DNA of 64,000 nucleotides from Rhodanobacter denitrificans (GTDB lineage: Bacteria; Pseudomonadota; Gammaproteobacteria; Xanthomonadales; Rhodanobacteraceae): assembly GCA_003241385.1 (NCBI GenBank), contig QFPO01000002.1, positions 62,001 to 126,000 on the forward strand. Direction: 5' to 3'. The notes beneath the pieces are model-generated. The model did not search any database. It saw only the letters and a program-made list of their open reading frames with translations, and was not told where the DNA came from. The translations under genes were made by a program, and so were the position numbers. Below are positions 55,626 to 64,000 of the stretch, piece by piece (within the stretch, counting starts at the first letter, position 1; the number at the start of each line of letters is the position of its first letter).

Positions 55626-56162
55626 TCAGTCGGCGGCCTGGGCCACCGTGACCAGCGCCGGCCGCAGCAGGCGCTCGTTGAGGACGTAGCCCTTCTGGAA
55701 TACCGCGACCACCGAGCCGGCCGGATGCGCCTGCGTCGGCACCATCTGCATCGCCTGGTGGCGTTCCGGATCGAAGGCCTCGCCGGCCGGATCGATCGCC
55801 TTCAGTCCGTTCGCCTCGGCCACGCGCGTGAGCTCGCGCAGCGTCAGCTCGACGCCGCCGCGCAGCGCCGCGAAGTCCTCGCCGGTCGCGGCCAGGCCGC
55901 GCTCGAGATTGTCCAGGACCGGCAGCAGATCGGCCAGCAGCTTCTCGTTCGCGAAGCGGCGCGCCTGCTCCAGGTCGCGCTGCAGCCGGCGGCGCTGGTT
56001 CTCGATCTCGGCGCGTTCGCGCAGGACCGTCTCGCGCATCTCGGCGAGGTTGCGCTCGGCTTCGGCCAGCTGCGTATTGAGCCGATCGAGATCGGCCGTC
56101 ACCTCGTCCGGCGGCGCGGCGCCTTCGGGGTTGGGATTTCCGGCTGGATCGGTGCTGTGCAT
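55626..56162 (-). CDS. grpE: Nucleotide exchange factor GrpE
   Basis: This 178-residue protein starts at ATG 56162 (MHSTDPAGNP), preceded by AGGTGGAGAG. A long coiled coil (about 30-85: LNTQLAEAERNLAEMRETVL and RERAEIENQRRRLQRDLEQA) leads to the head domain with FANEKLLADLLPVLDNLERG and VVAVFQKGYVLNERLLRPAL. It releases ADP from DnaK. A strong hairpin with seven U stands only 19 bp upstream, between hrcA and grpE. Confidence 0.96.
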   Translation of the reverse strand: MHSTDPAGNPNPEGAAPPDEVTADLDRLNTQLAEAERNLAEMRETVLRERAEIENQRRRLQRDLEQARRFANEKLLADLLPVLDNLERGLAATGEDFAALRGGVELTLRELTRVAEANGLKAIDPAGEAFDPERHQAMQMVPTQAHPAGSVVAVFQKGYVLNERLLRPALVTVAQAAD

Positions 56163-56180
56163 CGTTGCTCTCCACCTGTC

Positions 56181-56213
56181 AAAAAAACGCCGCCGGCGTC
56201 GGGCGCCGGAGGC
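56181..56213 (-). terminator. Strong intrinsic terminator between hrcA and grpE
   Basis: Minus-strand GCCTCCGGCG/CGCCGGCGGC (one mismatch) with a five-base loop is followed by G and seven T. Only 19 bases separate the T-run from the grpE ATG, and the ribosome-binding site lies inside them, so no promoter fits. Expression of grpE must come from read-through, which makes this an attenuator. Confidence 0.8.
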
Positions 56214-56234
56214 AAGTATGCGATTGTGGGGCAC

Positions 56235-57290
56235 TTATTGTGCCGGCTGCGCGCGGTTCAAGGTGCCGGAGATGATCTGCGCGGTGGCCTGGACCATCGG
56301 AATCACGCGCTCGTAGGCCATCCGCGTCGGCCCGATCACGCCGAGCACGCCAAGGATGCGCCCGTGCACGCCGTACGGCGCGGTGACCAGCGAGAAGCCG
56401 TCCAGCGCCGCGAATCCGGACTCCTCGCCGATGAACAGCCGCACGCCGTCGGCGCGCGCGCAGCGCTCGAGCAGCTGCAGCAGGTCGCGTTTGCGCTGGA
56501 ACGCCTCGAACAGCTCGCGCAGGCGGTCGATGTCGGCCTGGTCCTGGCGGCCCATCAGCCGCGTCTGGCCGGCGACCAGCATGTCGCTGTCGGTACTGGC
56601 CTGGAACGCCTGGCTGGCGACCTCGACCGCGGCGCTCAGCAGACGGTTCAGCCGCACGCCCTCCTCGCGCATCTCGCGCAGCAGCCGCGCGCGGATCTCG
56701 TCGATGCGCATGCCGGCGAACTGGCCGTTGAGGAAATTGGCGATCTGTTCGAGCTCGCCGGCGCCGTAGGCGCGCTGCGTCGTGACCACGCGGTTCTGCA
56801 CCTGGCCGTCGGTGAAGACCAGGATCACCAGCAGTCGGCTGGCGTCGAGCATCACGAAATCGATGTGCCGGAACGGGAATTCCTCGCGCTTGGGCACGCT
56901 GACCACGCCGACGAAATGCGTCATTTCCGACAGCAGCGAGGTCGCGCTGTTGAGCAGATCCGGCGTCGCCGCGTCGGTCGGCAGCTCGCGGCGCAGCTGC
57001 GCCAGCTGATCCTCGTCGGGCGGCTGCATCTCGAGCAGGCTGTCGACGAAGACGCGGTAGCCCTGCGCGGTCGGCACGCGCCCGGCCGAGGTATGCGGCG
57101 CGGCGACCAGGCCGACCTCCTCCAGATCGGCCAGCACGTTGCGGATCGTCGCCGGGCTGACGTCGAGCCCCGAGGACTTGGCGAGCGTGCGCGACCCGAC
57201 CGGCTGGCCGTCGCTGATGTAGTGCGAGATCAGCGTGCGCAACAGCTGGCGGGCCCGGGCGTCGAGCGAGTGAGCGGAAGAACGGTTCAT
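56235..57290 (-). CDS. hrcA: Heat-inducible transcription repressor HrcA
   Basis: The product is 351 residues, read from ATG 57290. An N-terminal winged helix (residues 10-75: QLLRTLISHYISDGQPVGSR, LDVSPATIRNVLADLEEVGL, TSAGRVPTAQGYRVFVDSLL) is followed by the dimerisation domain. HrcA binds CIRCE elements, but I found no full TTAGCACTC-N9-GAGTGCTAA upstream of any heat-shock gene in the window. Its target may be elsewhere (for example groESL), or its site here is degenerate. Confidence 0.96.
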   Translation of the reverse strand: MNRSSAHSLDARARQLLRTLISHYISDGQPVGSRTLAKSSGLDVSPATIRNVLADLEEVGLVAAPHTSAGRVPTAQGYRVFVDSLLEMQPPDEDQLAQLRRELPTDAATPDLLNSATSLLSEMTHFVGVVSVPKREEFPFRHIDFVMLDASRLLVILVFTDGQVQNRVVTTQRAYGAGELEQIANFLNGQFAGMRIDEIRARLLREMREEGVRLNRLLSAAVEVASQAFQASTDSDMLVAGQTRLMGRQDQADIDRLRELFEAFQRKRDLLQLLERCARADGVRLFIGEESGFAALDGFSLVTAPYGVHGRILGVLGVIGPTRMAYERVIPMVQATAQIISGTLNRAQPAQ

Positions 57291-57677
57291 CGGACGTGCG
57301 CATGGCCGGTCAGCCGGCGCCGAGCACGCTAGCAAGCGGCCGCGCCGGGTTCAAGCGGGCCGCGGCCCGGCCGGCCCGCGCGGCGCGCTGCGGCCGGCGC
57401 GGTCTTCGGCAGGGACACGAACCTCCGATCGCCGCGCCGCGGGCCTCCAGGCGGCCTGCCACGCTCCACACGTGCGCCCCGCCGGGCGCTGCCGGCACGT
57501 CTGCCGACATGCTCCGATCGCGGGCCGGCGCACGCGGCCGCCGCGGCCCCGCGCATCGGATCGCGCAGCACGCCGCGTATCACGCAGTGCGACGCCGTCC
57601 GTGCAGCATCCTGTTCACGACCGGCGCCGGCAACGATAATCGGCGCCCCGACCGCCCTCGGACCGCACGCCTACGCC
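57291..57677. other. Divergent hrcA-recN intergenic region
   Basis: The 387 bases are extremely GC-rich. A GATAAT element (57634-57639) is a probable -10 for recN. Toward hrcA a CTTGAAC (minus strand, near 57350) could be a weak heat-shock -35, but no CCCCAT partner is seen. No LexA or CIRCE site is recognisable. Confidence 0.5.
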
Positions 57678-59351
57678 ATGCTGGAAACCCTCTACGTCAA
57701 GGATTTCGCGATCGTCGAGCACGCCGAGATCCACTTCGGCGAGGGCCTGACCGTGGTCACCGGCGAGACCGGTGCCGGCAAGTCGCTGCTGGTCGACGCC
57801 TTGCTGCTGCTGGCCGGCAGCCGCGGCGACAGCGGCCTGGTCCGCCACGGCTGCGATCGTGCCGAGCTCTCGGCGCGCTTCGTGATCGACGGCCGCGAGG
57901 ACCTGCTGGCCTGGCTGCGCGCCGAGGAACTCGACGACGACGGCGCCTGCGAGCTGCGCCGCGTGATCCGCAGCGAGGGCAGCTCGCGCGCCTGGATCAA
58001 CGGCCGGCCGGTCGCGCTGGCCCAACTCAAGGCACTCGGCGAGCGGCTGATCGAGATCCACGGCCAGCACGAGCATCAGACCCTGCTCGACCGCGCCGCC
58101 CAGCTGGACCTGCTCGATGCGTTCGGCGGCCACGACGAGGCGCGCCGGTCCGTGGCCGGCCTGGCCCAGGACTGGCGCCAGAAGCAGGCACGCGTCGCCG
58201 CGCTGACCGGCGGTGCCGACCATGCCGAGCGGATCGACTGGCTGAACCACCAGCTGACCGAGCTCGATCGGCACGCGCTCGACGCCGAGGCCTTCGCCGC
58301 GCTCGAGGACGACCATCGGCGCCTCGCCAATGCCGGCCAGCTCGTGCAGGGCTGCGCGGGCCTGGCCGAGCGCATCGACGGCGACGGCGAGCTCGCGCTG
58401 ACGCGCCTGCTGCATCGCGCGCAGGCCGACGCGCAGCGCCTGGCCGAGCTCGACCCGCGCCTGGGCGCCGTCGCCGATCTGCTCGACGCGGCGCGCATCC
58501 AGGTCGAGGAGGCCGGCGACACGCTGACGCGCTACCAGGACGCGCTCGACCTCGATCCGGAGCGACTCGCCGAGATCGAGGCGCAGCTGACCAAGCTGCA
58601 CGAACTCTCGCGCAAGCACCGGCGGCCGATGGCCGAGCTTAAGCCGCTCGCCGACGAACTGCGCACCGAGCTCGACACGCTGCGCGGCGCCGGTGACGAA
58701 CTCGAACGGCTGCGCGCCGAATCGGACCGGATCGCCGCCGACTACGACCGCGCCGCCGCGGCGCTGACGGATGCGCGCGCGCAGGCCGGCGGCCGGCTCG
58801 CGGCGGCCGTCACCGCACTGATGGCCGAGCTCGGCATGGGCGGACGCTTCGAGGTCCAGCTCGAGCCGGACGCCGACGCCACGCCGTCGGCGGTCGGCCG
58901 CGAGCGCTGCGAATTCCTGGTCAGCACCAATCCCGGCCAGCCGCCGCGCGCGCTGCGCAAGGTCGCCTCGGGTGGCGAGCTGTCGCGCATCGGCCTGGCG
59001 ATCGAGGTCGCCGCGCTCGGCGCCGACGCGACCGGCACGATGGTCTTCGACGAGGTCGATTCGGGCGTCGGCGGCGCGGTCGCCGAGATCGTCGGCCAGA
59101 AGCTGCGCCGGCTCGCGGCCGGCTGTCAGGTGCTGTGCGTGACGCATCTGCCGCAGGTCGCGGCGCAGGGCCATCACCATCTGCGCGTCGCCAAGTCCAG
59201 CGACGCCGATTCCACGCACGTGCAGATCGAGCCGCTCGACGAGGGCGCCCGGCGCGACGAGGTCGCGCGCATGCTCGGCGGCGTGGAGATCACGCGGCAG
59301 ACGCTGGCGCACGCGCGGCAGATGCTCGACAGCGCGCGCCAGGCCGGCTGA
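57678..59351 (+). CDS. recN: DNA repair protein RecN
   Basis: This 557-residue SMC-like protein acts in double-strand-break repair. Walker A GETGAGKS is at 29-36, and long coiled coils cover about 150-380. The ABC signature KVASGGELSRIGLAIE, Walker B TMVFDEVDSGVGGAVA and the D/H-loop VTHLPQVAAQGHHHLRV complete the ATPase head. Start ATG 57678; it diverges from hrcA. Confidence 0.97.
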   Translation: MLETLYVKDFAIVEHAEIHFGEGLTVVTGETGAGKSLLVDALLLLAGSRGDSGLVRHGCDRAELSARFVIDGREDLLAWLRAEELDDDGACELRRVIRSEGSSRAWINGRPVALAQLKALGERLIEIHGQHEHQTLLDRAAQLDLLDAFGGHDEARRSVAGLAQDWRQKQARVAALTGGADHAERIDWLNHQLTELDRHALDAEAFAALEDDHRRLANAGQLVQGCAGLAERIDGDGELALTRLLHRAQADAQRLAELDPRLGAVADLLDAARIQVEEAGDTLTRYQDALDLDPERLAEIEAQLTKLHELSRKHRRPMAELKPLADELRTELDTLRGAGDELERLRAESDRIAADYDRAAAALTDARAQAGGRLAAAVTALMAELGMGGRFEVQLEPDADATPSAVGRERCEFLVSTNPGQPPRALRKVASGGELSRIGLAIEVAALGADATGTMVFDEVDSGVGGAVAEIVGQKLRRLAAGCQVLCVTHLPQVAAQGHHHLRVAKSSDADSTHVQIEPLDEGARRDEVARMLGGVEITRQTLAHARQMLDSARQAG

Positions 59352-59406
59352 GCGCGCGGACCGGAGCCGGCTCCTGCCGGCCCCGGTCGGGCGCGCGGAA
59401 CGACGC

Positions 59407-59802
59407 TTACTTGATCAGGCGCAGCGTCAGCGGGTAGCGGTAGGTCTGGCCGTTGTTGGCGTTGATCGCCGCGACGATCGTCAGCACGATCCACACGCCG
59501 AGCAGCGCAAGGCCGAGCGGCAGCGTCAGGAAGATGCCGATGCCGAACGTACCGATCGTGATGATCCACAGCGCGATCCAGACGATCAGCGCGGTCAGGT
59601 TGAAGTTGAGCGCCTCGCGCGCCTGGTCGGCCGCGAACGGCAGGCTGTCGCGCTTGACCAGCCAGACCACCAGCGGTCCGAGCACGCAGCCGAAGCCGGC
59701 CGTGAAGAACGCGCTGAACGCCGACAGGTGACCGAGCAATGCCCAGGTCCGCTCGTCGTTGCTGAGCGTGCTCGGCGGGGTGGCGGTGGTGTCTTCGATC
59801 AT
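59407..59802 (-). CDS. DUF4870 membrane protein
   Basis: The product is 131 residues with three or four hydrophobic segments (about 22-48 and 70-118). It starts MIEDTTATPPSTLSNDERTW, then LGHLSAFSAFF and AREALNFNLTALIVWIALW, the typical DUF4870 pieces (Tic20-like). It ends TYRYPLTLRLIK. The function is unknown. It converges with recN. Confidence 0.88.
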   Translation of the reverse strand: MIEDTTATPPSTLSNDERTWALLGHLSAFSAFFTAGFGCVLGPLVVWLVKRDSLPFAADQAREALNFNLTALIVWIALWIITIGTFGIGIFLTLPLGLALLGVWIVLTIVAAINANNGQTYRYPLTLRLIK

Positions 59803-59927
59803 CGCAGGTCTCCGGTTCGCGGGAGGTTCCCACGGTGGATATGGGCGACCGGAGCGTCAAGGGCGAGGGGTCATGCCCCACGTACCCGTTCAGCGCGCGG
59901 ACACCTCGCCGCGCGTCCGGATCAGGC

Positions 59928-61289
59928 TCATTCGCCGGCGATCGTCATGCGGTCGATCAGGATCGATCCGGTCAGCAGGTGCGAGCGCGGATCGACGTCG
60001 GCGCCGATCGCGACGATGCCGGCGAACATCGCGCGCAGGTTCGAGGCGATCGTGATCTCCTCGACCGGGTGCACGATCTGGCCGTTCTCGACCCAGAAGC
60101 CGGACGCACCGCGCGAGTAGTCGCCGGTAATCAGCGAGACGCCCTGCCCCATGACCTCGGTGACGAGCAGGCCGGTACCCATGCGCCTGAGCAGCGCCGG
60201 CAGATCGTCCGAACCGGGCGTGACGACGAGATTGTGGATGCCGCCGGCATTGCCGGTCGTCGCCATGCCGAGCTTGCGTGCCGAATAGCTGCCGAGGATG
60301 TAGCGCGCGAGCACGCCGTCGCGGACCAGGTCGGCGTCGCGCGTCGCGACGCCCTCGGCGTCGAACACGCTCGAGCCGTGGCCGCGCGGCAGGCGCGGCC
60401 GCTCGGTCATCTGCACGAACGACGGAAACACCGGCTTGCCGAGATGGTCGACCAGGAAACTCGCGCGCCGATACAGCGCGCCGCCGCTGACCGCGGACAG
60501 GAAGTGGCCGATCAGGCCGCGGGCGACCTCGGGCACGAACACGACCGGGCATTCGCGCGTGGACAGGCGGCGCGCGTCGAGCCGTGCGACCGTGCGTTCG
60601 GCGGCGCGCCGGCCGATCGACTCGGCATCGGCGAAGTCGCCCGCCGAGCGCACCGCGTCGTACCAGTAGTTCTGCTGCATGCCGGCGTCGTCCTCGGCGA
60701 TCAGCGCGCACGACAGCAGATGCCGCGTGCTGCGCTCGACACCGCGGAAGCCGGCCGAATTGGCGTTCGCGAGCACCGATTCGCCGACCTGCACGGCGGC
60801 GCCTTCGGAATTGCTGATGCGCGGATCGAAGCTGCGGCCGGCGTCCTCGATGCGCAGGCCGAGCTCGATCGCCTCCTCGACGCCGATCGGCCACGGGTGC
60901 CACAGGTCCAGATCCGGGAAATCGCGCGCGTACAGCGCCGGATCAGCCAGGCCGTTGCAGGGGTCTTCCTCGGTGTAGCGCGCGATCGCGCAGGCATGCT
61001 CGACCGTGCGCGCGATCGACTCGGGGTCGAGGTCGGCCGTGCTGGCCGATCCCTTGCGCTTGCCGAACAGCACCGTCAGCGACACGCCGCGGTCGCGCGT
61101 GCGCGTGATCGTCTCGACCTCGCCGAGCCGCACGCCGACGTCCAGGCCGGTGTCGATGCTGGCGGCGACCTCCGCTTCGCTCGCGCCGGCCGCGCGGCAG
61201 CGGCGCAGCACGTCGTCGCAGACGTCGGCGAGCCGGGCCAGTTCGTCCAGGCTGGAATCGCGGGTGTTGTGGATGAGTGCTGCGTTCAC
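59928..61289 (-). CDS. pmbA: Metalloprotease subunit PmbA (TldE)
   Basis: The product is 453 residues, read from GTG 61289 (VNAALIHNTR). This non-catalytic subunit of the TldD/TldE protease complex lacks the zinc motif. Conserved parts are GVSLTVLFGKRKGSASTADL, NSEGAAVQVGESVLANANSA and GNAGGIHNLVVTPG. The complex degrades unfolded peptides and matures certain RiPPs such as microcin B17. Its start lies 15 bp from that of darP on the other strand. Confidence 0.94.
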   Translation of the reverse strand: MNAALIHNTRDSSLDELARLADVCDDVLRRCRAAGASEAEVAASIDTGLDVGVRLGEVETITRTRDRGVSLTVLFGKRKGSASTADLDPESIARTVEHACAIARYTEEDPCNGLADPALYARDFPDLDLWHPWPIGVEEAIELGLRIEDAGRSFDPRISNSEGAAVQVGESVLANANSAGFRGVERSTRHLLSCALIAEDDAGMQQNYWYDAVRSAGDFADAESIGRRAAERTVARLDARRLSTRECPVVFVPEVARGLIGHFLSAVSGGALYRRASFLVDHLGKPVFPSFVQMTERPRLPRGHGSSVFDAEGVATRDADLVRDGVLARYILGSYSARKLGMATTGNAGGIHNLVVTPGSDDLPALLRRMGTGLLVTEVMGQGVSLITGDYSRGASGFWVENGQIVHPVEEITIASNLRAMFAGIVAIGADVDPRSHLLTGSILIDRMTIAGE

Positions 61290-61303
61290 GTTATGCTTTT
61301 CCG

Positions 61304-61828
61304 ATGATCGATCACGATACGACCGACGAATTCGACGGCCCGAGCCGCAGCCAGCTGCGCCGCGAGGCACTGGACGTGCTGAAGCTCGCGACCACGCTGG
61401 CCACGCTGTCCGGTGCCCAGCTCGACCGATTGCCGCTGCCCGAGGACGTGCGCGCCGAGGTCGAGCGCACGCGCGGCACGCCCTCGCACGGCGCGCGCAA
61501 GCGGCAAACCCAATTCCTGGCCAAGCAGCTGCGCCGGCTCGACGAGGAAGCCCTCGTCGCGATCCGCAAGCTGCTCGACCACGACCGGCAGAGCGCGCAC
61601 CGGCAGACCGCGGTGCTGCACCAGATCGAGGCCTGGCGCGACCGCCTGCTCGCCGAGGGCGACGCCGCGCTCGATCCGCTGCTCGAGCGGCACCCGGGCG
61701 GCGACCGCCAGCAGCTGCGCGCGCTGATCCGCCAGGCGCGGCTCGAAGCCGAGCGCGCCAAGCCGCCGCGCGCGGCGCGCGAGCTGTTCCGGCTGCTGCG
61801 CACGCTGATCGAGGTGCCGGCCGACTGA
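61304..61828 (+). CDS. darP: Ribosome-associated protein DarP (YjgA/DUF615)
   Basis: The product is 174 residues, read from ATG 61304 (MIDHDTTDEF). It is all-helical. Typical elements are SRSQLRREALDVLKLATTLA, RKRQTQFLAKQLRRLDEEAL and RQQLRALIRQARLEAERAKP, and it ends FRLLRTLIEVPAD. In E. coli it promotes late assembly of the 50S subunit. It is divergent from pmbA, a pairing common in gammaproteobacteria. Confidence 0.93.
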   Translation: MIDHDTTDEFDGPSRSQLRREALDVLKLATTLATLSGAQLDRLPLPEDVRAEVERTRGTPSHGARKRQTQFLAKQLRRLDEEALVAIRKLLDHDRQSAHRQTAVLHQIEAWRDRLLAEGDAALDPLLERHPGGDRQQLRALIRQARLEAERAKPPRAARELFRLLRTLIEVPAD

Positions 61829-61869
61829 GTCGCGGCGCGCGTCACCGCGCGCCTGCGCGACGGCGCCGG

Positions 61870-63312
61870 TCATGCCGCAGTGCCGCCGACGGTCATCGCG
61901 TCGATCCGCAGCGTCGGCTGGCCGACGCCGACCGGCACGCTCTGGCCGTCCTTGCCGCAGACGCCGACGCCCTCGTCGAGCGCGAGATCGTTGCCGATCA
62001 TCGACACGCGCGTCAGCACCTCAGGGCCGGCGCCGATCAGCGTCGCGCCCTTGACCGGACGCGTCAGCCTGCCGTCCTCGATCAGATAGGCCTCGCTCGC
62101 CGAGAACACGAACTTGCCGTTGGTGATGTCGACCTGGCCGCCGCCGAAGTTGACTGCGTACAGGCCGCGCTTGACCGAACCGATGATCTCTTCCGGCGCC
62201 CGCGTGCCGGGCCGCATGTAGGTATTGGTCATGCGCGGCATCGGCAGATGCGCGAACGACTCGCGGCGGCCGTTGCCGGTCGATGCGGCGCCCATCAGCC
62301 GCGCGTTGGTCTTGTCCTGCATATAGCCGGTCAGGATGCCGTCCTCGATCAGCGTCGTGCAGCGCGTCGGCGTGCCTTCGTCGTCGATGCTCAGCGAGCC
62401 GCGGCGCCCGGCCAGCGTGCCGTCGTCGACGACGGTGACGCCCGGCGCGGCGACGCGCTCGCCGATGCGGCCGGCGAAGGCCGAGGTCTCCTTGCGGTTG
62501 AAATCGCCCTCCAGACCGTGGCCGATCGCCTCGTGCAGCAAGACGCCGGGCCAGCCCGGACCGAGCACGACGGTCATCGTGCCGGCCGGCGCGTCGACCG
62601 CTTCCAGATTGATCAGCGCCGTGCGCACCGCCTCGCGCGCGAATGCATGCGCGCGGCCGTCGGCGAGCAGCTCGTCGAAGCCGTAGCGGCCGCCGCCGCC
62701 GCCGCTGCCCGATTCGCGGCGGCCGCCGTGCTCGGCGATGACCTGGACGTTCATGCGCACCAGCGGCCGCACGTCGGCGGCCAGCGTGCCGTCGGAGGCG
62801 GCGATCAGCACGGTGTCGACGCCGGCCGACAGGCTGACGATGACCTGCTGCACGCGCGGATCGAGCGACCGTGCATAGGCGTCGATCTCGCGCAGCACAC
62901 GCACCTTGGCCTCGCTCGACAGCGTCTCGATCGGGTCGATCGCCGGATACAGCGCCGGTGCCGAGGCGATCGCGAGCGGGCGGCCGGTGCCGGCGGCGCC
63001 GGCCTTGGCGATCGCACGCGCTGCGCCGGCCGCCTCGAACAGCGACGGCAGCACGATCTGGTCGGAGTACGAAAATCCGGTCTTTTCGCCGGAGATCGCG
63101 CGCACGCCGACGCCCTGCTCGATGCTGTGGCTGCCTTCCTTGACGATGCCGTCCTCGAGCAGCCAGGACTCGGCGCGCGAATGCTGGAAGTACAGATCGG
63201 CGGCGTCGATCGACGGCGCCATCAGGCGCGCGAACACCGGTTCGAGGTCAGCGGCGGACAACCCGCCGGGCCGCAGCAAGCGCTGCTCGGCCTGGGCGAT
63301 CAGAGAGGTCAT
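61870..63312 (-). CDS. tldD: Metalloprotease TldD
   Basis: This 480-residue catalytic subunit partners PmbA. The zinc motif HEAIGH is at 260-265 (in WPGVLLHEAIGHGLEGDFNR). GVRAISGEKTGFSYSDQIVL, PMPRMTNTYM and NFGGGQVDITNGKFVFS are highly conserved. I start it at ATG 63312 because E. coli TldD has 481 residues; in-frame ATGs at 63345 and 63369 would add 11 or 19 residues. It lies 71 bp downstream of yhdP on the same strand, a common gammaproteobacterial order. Confidence 0.96.
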   Translation of the reverse strand: MTSLIAQAEQRLLRPGGLSAADLEPVFARLMAPSIDAADLYFQHSRAESWLLEDGIVKEGSHSIEQGVGVRAISGEKTGFSYSDQIVLPSLFEAAGAARAIAKAGAAGTGRPLAIASAPALYPAIDPIETLSSEAKVRVLREIDAYARSLDPRVQQVIVSLSAGVDTVLIAASDGTLAADVRPLVRMNVQVIAEHGGRRESGSGGGGGRYGFDELLADGRAHAFAREAVRTALINLEAVDAPAGTMTVVLGPGWPGVLLHEAIGHGLEGDFNRKETSAFAGRIGERVAAPGVTVVDDGTLAGRRGSLSIDDEGTPTRCTTLIEDGILTGYMQDKTNARLMGAASTGNGRRESFAHLPMPRMTNTYMRPGTRAPEEIIGSVKRGLYAVNFGGGQVDITNGKFVFSASEAYLIEDGRLTRPVKGATLIGAGPEVLTRVSMIGNDLALDEGVGVCGKDGQSVPVGVGQPTLRIDAMTVGGTAA

Positions 63313-63383
63313 GGGGGTTTGCGCAGAGGACAGGCCAACGATCATGGGGGCGCCCCGCCCCGCCCGCAAGCCGCGGCGACCGT

Positions 63384-64000
63384 TCAGCGCGCCGGTTCGG
63401 ACTCGTCGCGGCCGGCGCGGTCGGCCCGGCTCTCGCGCGAGACCAGGCGGATCTGCGGTTTGTCCCAGGGGCCGGTGACCTCGTAGGTCGCGCGCGCTAC
63501 TGCATTGATTTGCTTGTTGAAAAGACCCTGGACGACGAGTCCTGCCGCCGCCCCGACCGGTCCGCCGGCGAGCGCGCCGACGACCGGCAGCGTCGCGCCC
63601 GCGTGCGGCGTGACGACCAGACGCTGGTCGTAGTTCTTGTTGCGCAGGTCGGTGCGGCCGCTGACGCGGATGTCGGCGGCGGGCCCCTTGATCGACAGGT
63701 CGTCGGTCGCGGCCTGGCCGGTGCTCAGGCGGAACGTGCCGCTGATCGCGTTGAAGCTGAAGCCGGAGCGGAAGAAGTCCGAGAAGTCGAGGCTGAGCCG
63801 GCGCGGGATCTCGGTCAGCGACAGCAGGCCGAAGATCCGGCCGGCGCCCGGCTCCACGTCGAGGATGCGGCCGCTGCCGACCGTGATCGCGAGCGTGCCG
63901 TCGAGCTTGGCCAGCGCGAAGCCGGTCGGCGGTCCGGCCCAGCCGGCCTCGATGCGCGCGGTGGTGCGGCCGCCGTCGATGATGCCGGCATAGCCGAACG
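63384..64000 (-). CDS. yhdP: YhdP/AsmA-like membrane-phospholipid transport protein, C-terminal part only
   Basis: The minus-strand frame is open from the right window edge to the stop at 63384, covering about 205 C-terminal residues. It reads GRILDVEPGAGRIFGLLSLT, IPRRLSLDFSDFFRSGFSF and later ATYEVTGPWDKPQI, typical of the YhdP/TIGR02099 C-terminus. A Gly/Ala hydrophobic segment lies in VVGALAGGPVGAAAGLVVQG. The family (E. coli about 1270 residues) is an AsmA-like bridge for phospholipid flow to the outer membrane. The N-terminal 80% lies beyond the window. Confidence 0.9.
   Translation of the reverse strand, partial: FGYAGIIDGGRTTARIEAGWAGPPTGFALAKLDGTLAITVGSGRILDVEPGAGRIFGLLSLTEIPRRLSLDFSDFFRSGFSFNAISGTFRLSTGQAATDDLSIKGPAADIRVSGRTDLRNKNYDQRLVVTPHAGATLPVVGALAGGPVGAAAGLVVQGLFNKQINAVARATYEVTGPWDKPQIRLVSRESRADRAGRDESEPAR

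Noticed and set aside
57291..57677. CIRCE element upstream of hrcA
   Set aside because: No TTAGCACTC/GAGTGCTAA pair; a GCTAGC-like string near 57330 does not fit the consensus.
59928..63312. TldD/PmbA as the dedicated protease of the EGKCG peptide operon
   Set aside because: TldD/PmbA are near-universal in gammaproteobacteria and lie 25 kb away; the MNIO systems I know mature by signal peptidase. A link is possible but has no evidence here.

Overview
The window reads as chromosome of a very GC-rich (about 70% by eye) Gram-negative gammaproteobacterium, most likely of the Xanthomonadales/Lysobacterales (Rhodanobacteraceae-like). Grounds: an STN-type TonB receptor with ECF sigma and FecR, a phosphate porin, a hrcA-grpE-dnaK-dnaJ order, and a GyrA that carries Gln at position 83, as in Stenotrophomonas. 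The taxonomic call is an inference. I found no tRNA, rRNA or CRISPR array.

Layout. 0-7.2 kb: a partial secreted protein, a TetR regulator, a 950 bp non-coding stretch holding an orphan intrinsic terminator and an 11-bp palindrome, then a TonB receptor / ECF sigma / FecR surface-signalling cassette. 7.2-16.4 kb: small envelope proteins, a DUF922 candidate protease, a ferritin-like/Fer4_19/double-CDGSH fusion, a thioredoxin-reductase-like enzyme, a translationally coupled exported intradiol dioxygenase plus cytochrome b561, and a second ECF/anti-sigma pair. 16.4-28 kb is accessory: an IS3 orfA remnant, a 1965-residue surface protein (signal peptide, thioester/TQXA domain, ten DUF11-like repeats, IPTLxxWG-CTERM-like tail), a BASS transporter, a TSUP transporter, an IS3 orfB remnant and a hipBA module. 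28-42 kb: adhP, gyrA, a phosphate-selective porin with a triple Pho box, an EF-hand/EGKCG RiPP-like precursor with its MNIO enzyme (BufB) and partner (BufC), rnt, an FmdB zinc ribbon, and pstSCAB-phoU behind a second Pho box. 42-64 kb is mostly housekeeping: cysK, a methyltransferase, rlmB, rnr, an aldo/keto reductase, an ATP/ADP-carrier-like MFS protein, dapB, the heat-shock cluster dnaJ-dnaK-grpE-hrcA, recN, pmbA, darP, tldD and the C-terminal part of yhdP.

How the genes fit together. The porin and pst-phoU form a phosphate-starvation set with visible PhoB sites. The heat-shock genes lie in one direction, with a sigma-32-type promoter before dnaK and strong hairpins between genes. Two loci look least described. 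One is the Gram-negative thioester adhesin-like protein at 17.3 kb. The other is the operon at 34.1 kb, whose precursor holds a calcium-binding EF-hand pair flanked on both sides by the EGKCG cysteine motif that MNIO enzymes modify in bufferin/oxazolin-type copper-binding peptides.

All calls come from reading the sequence. Family names rest on recognised motifs, not on searches. Start sites were chosen from ribosome-binding sites, overlaps and family length.
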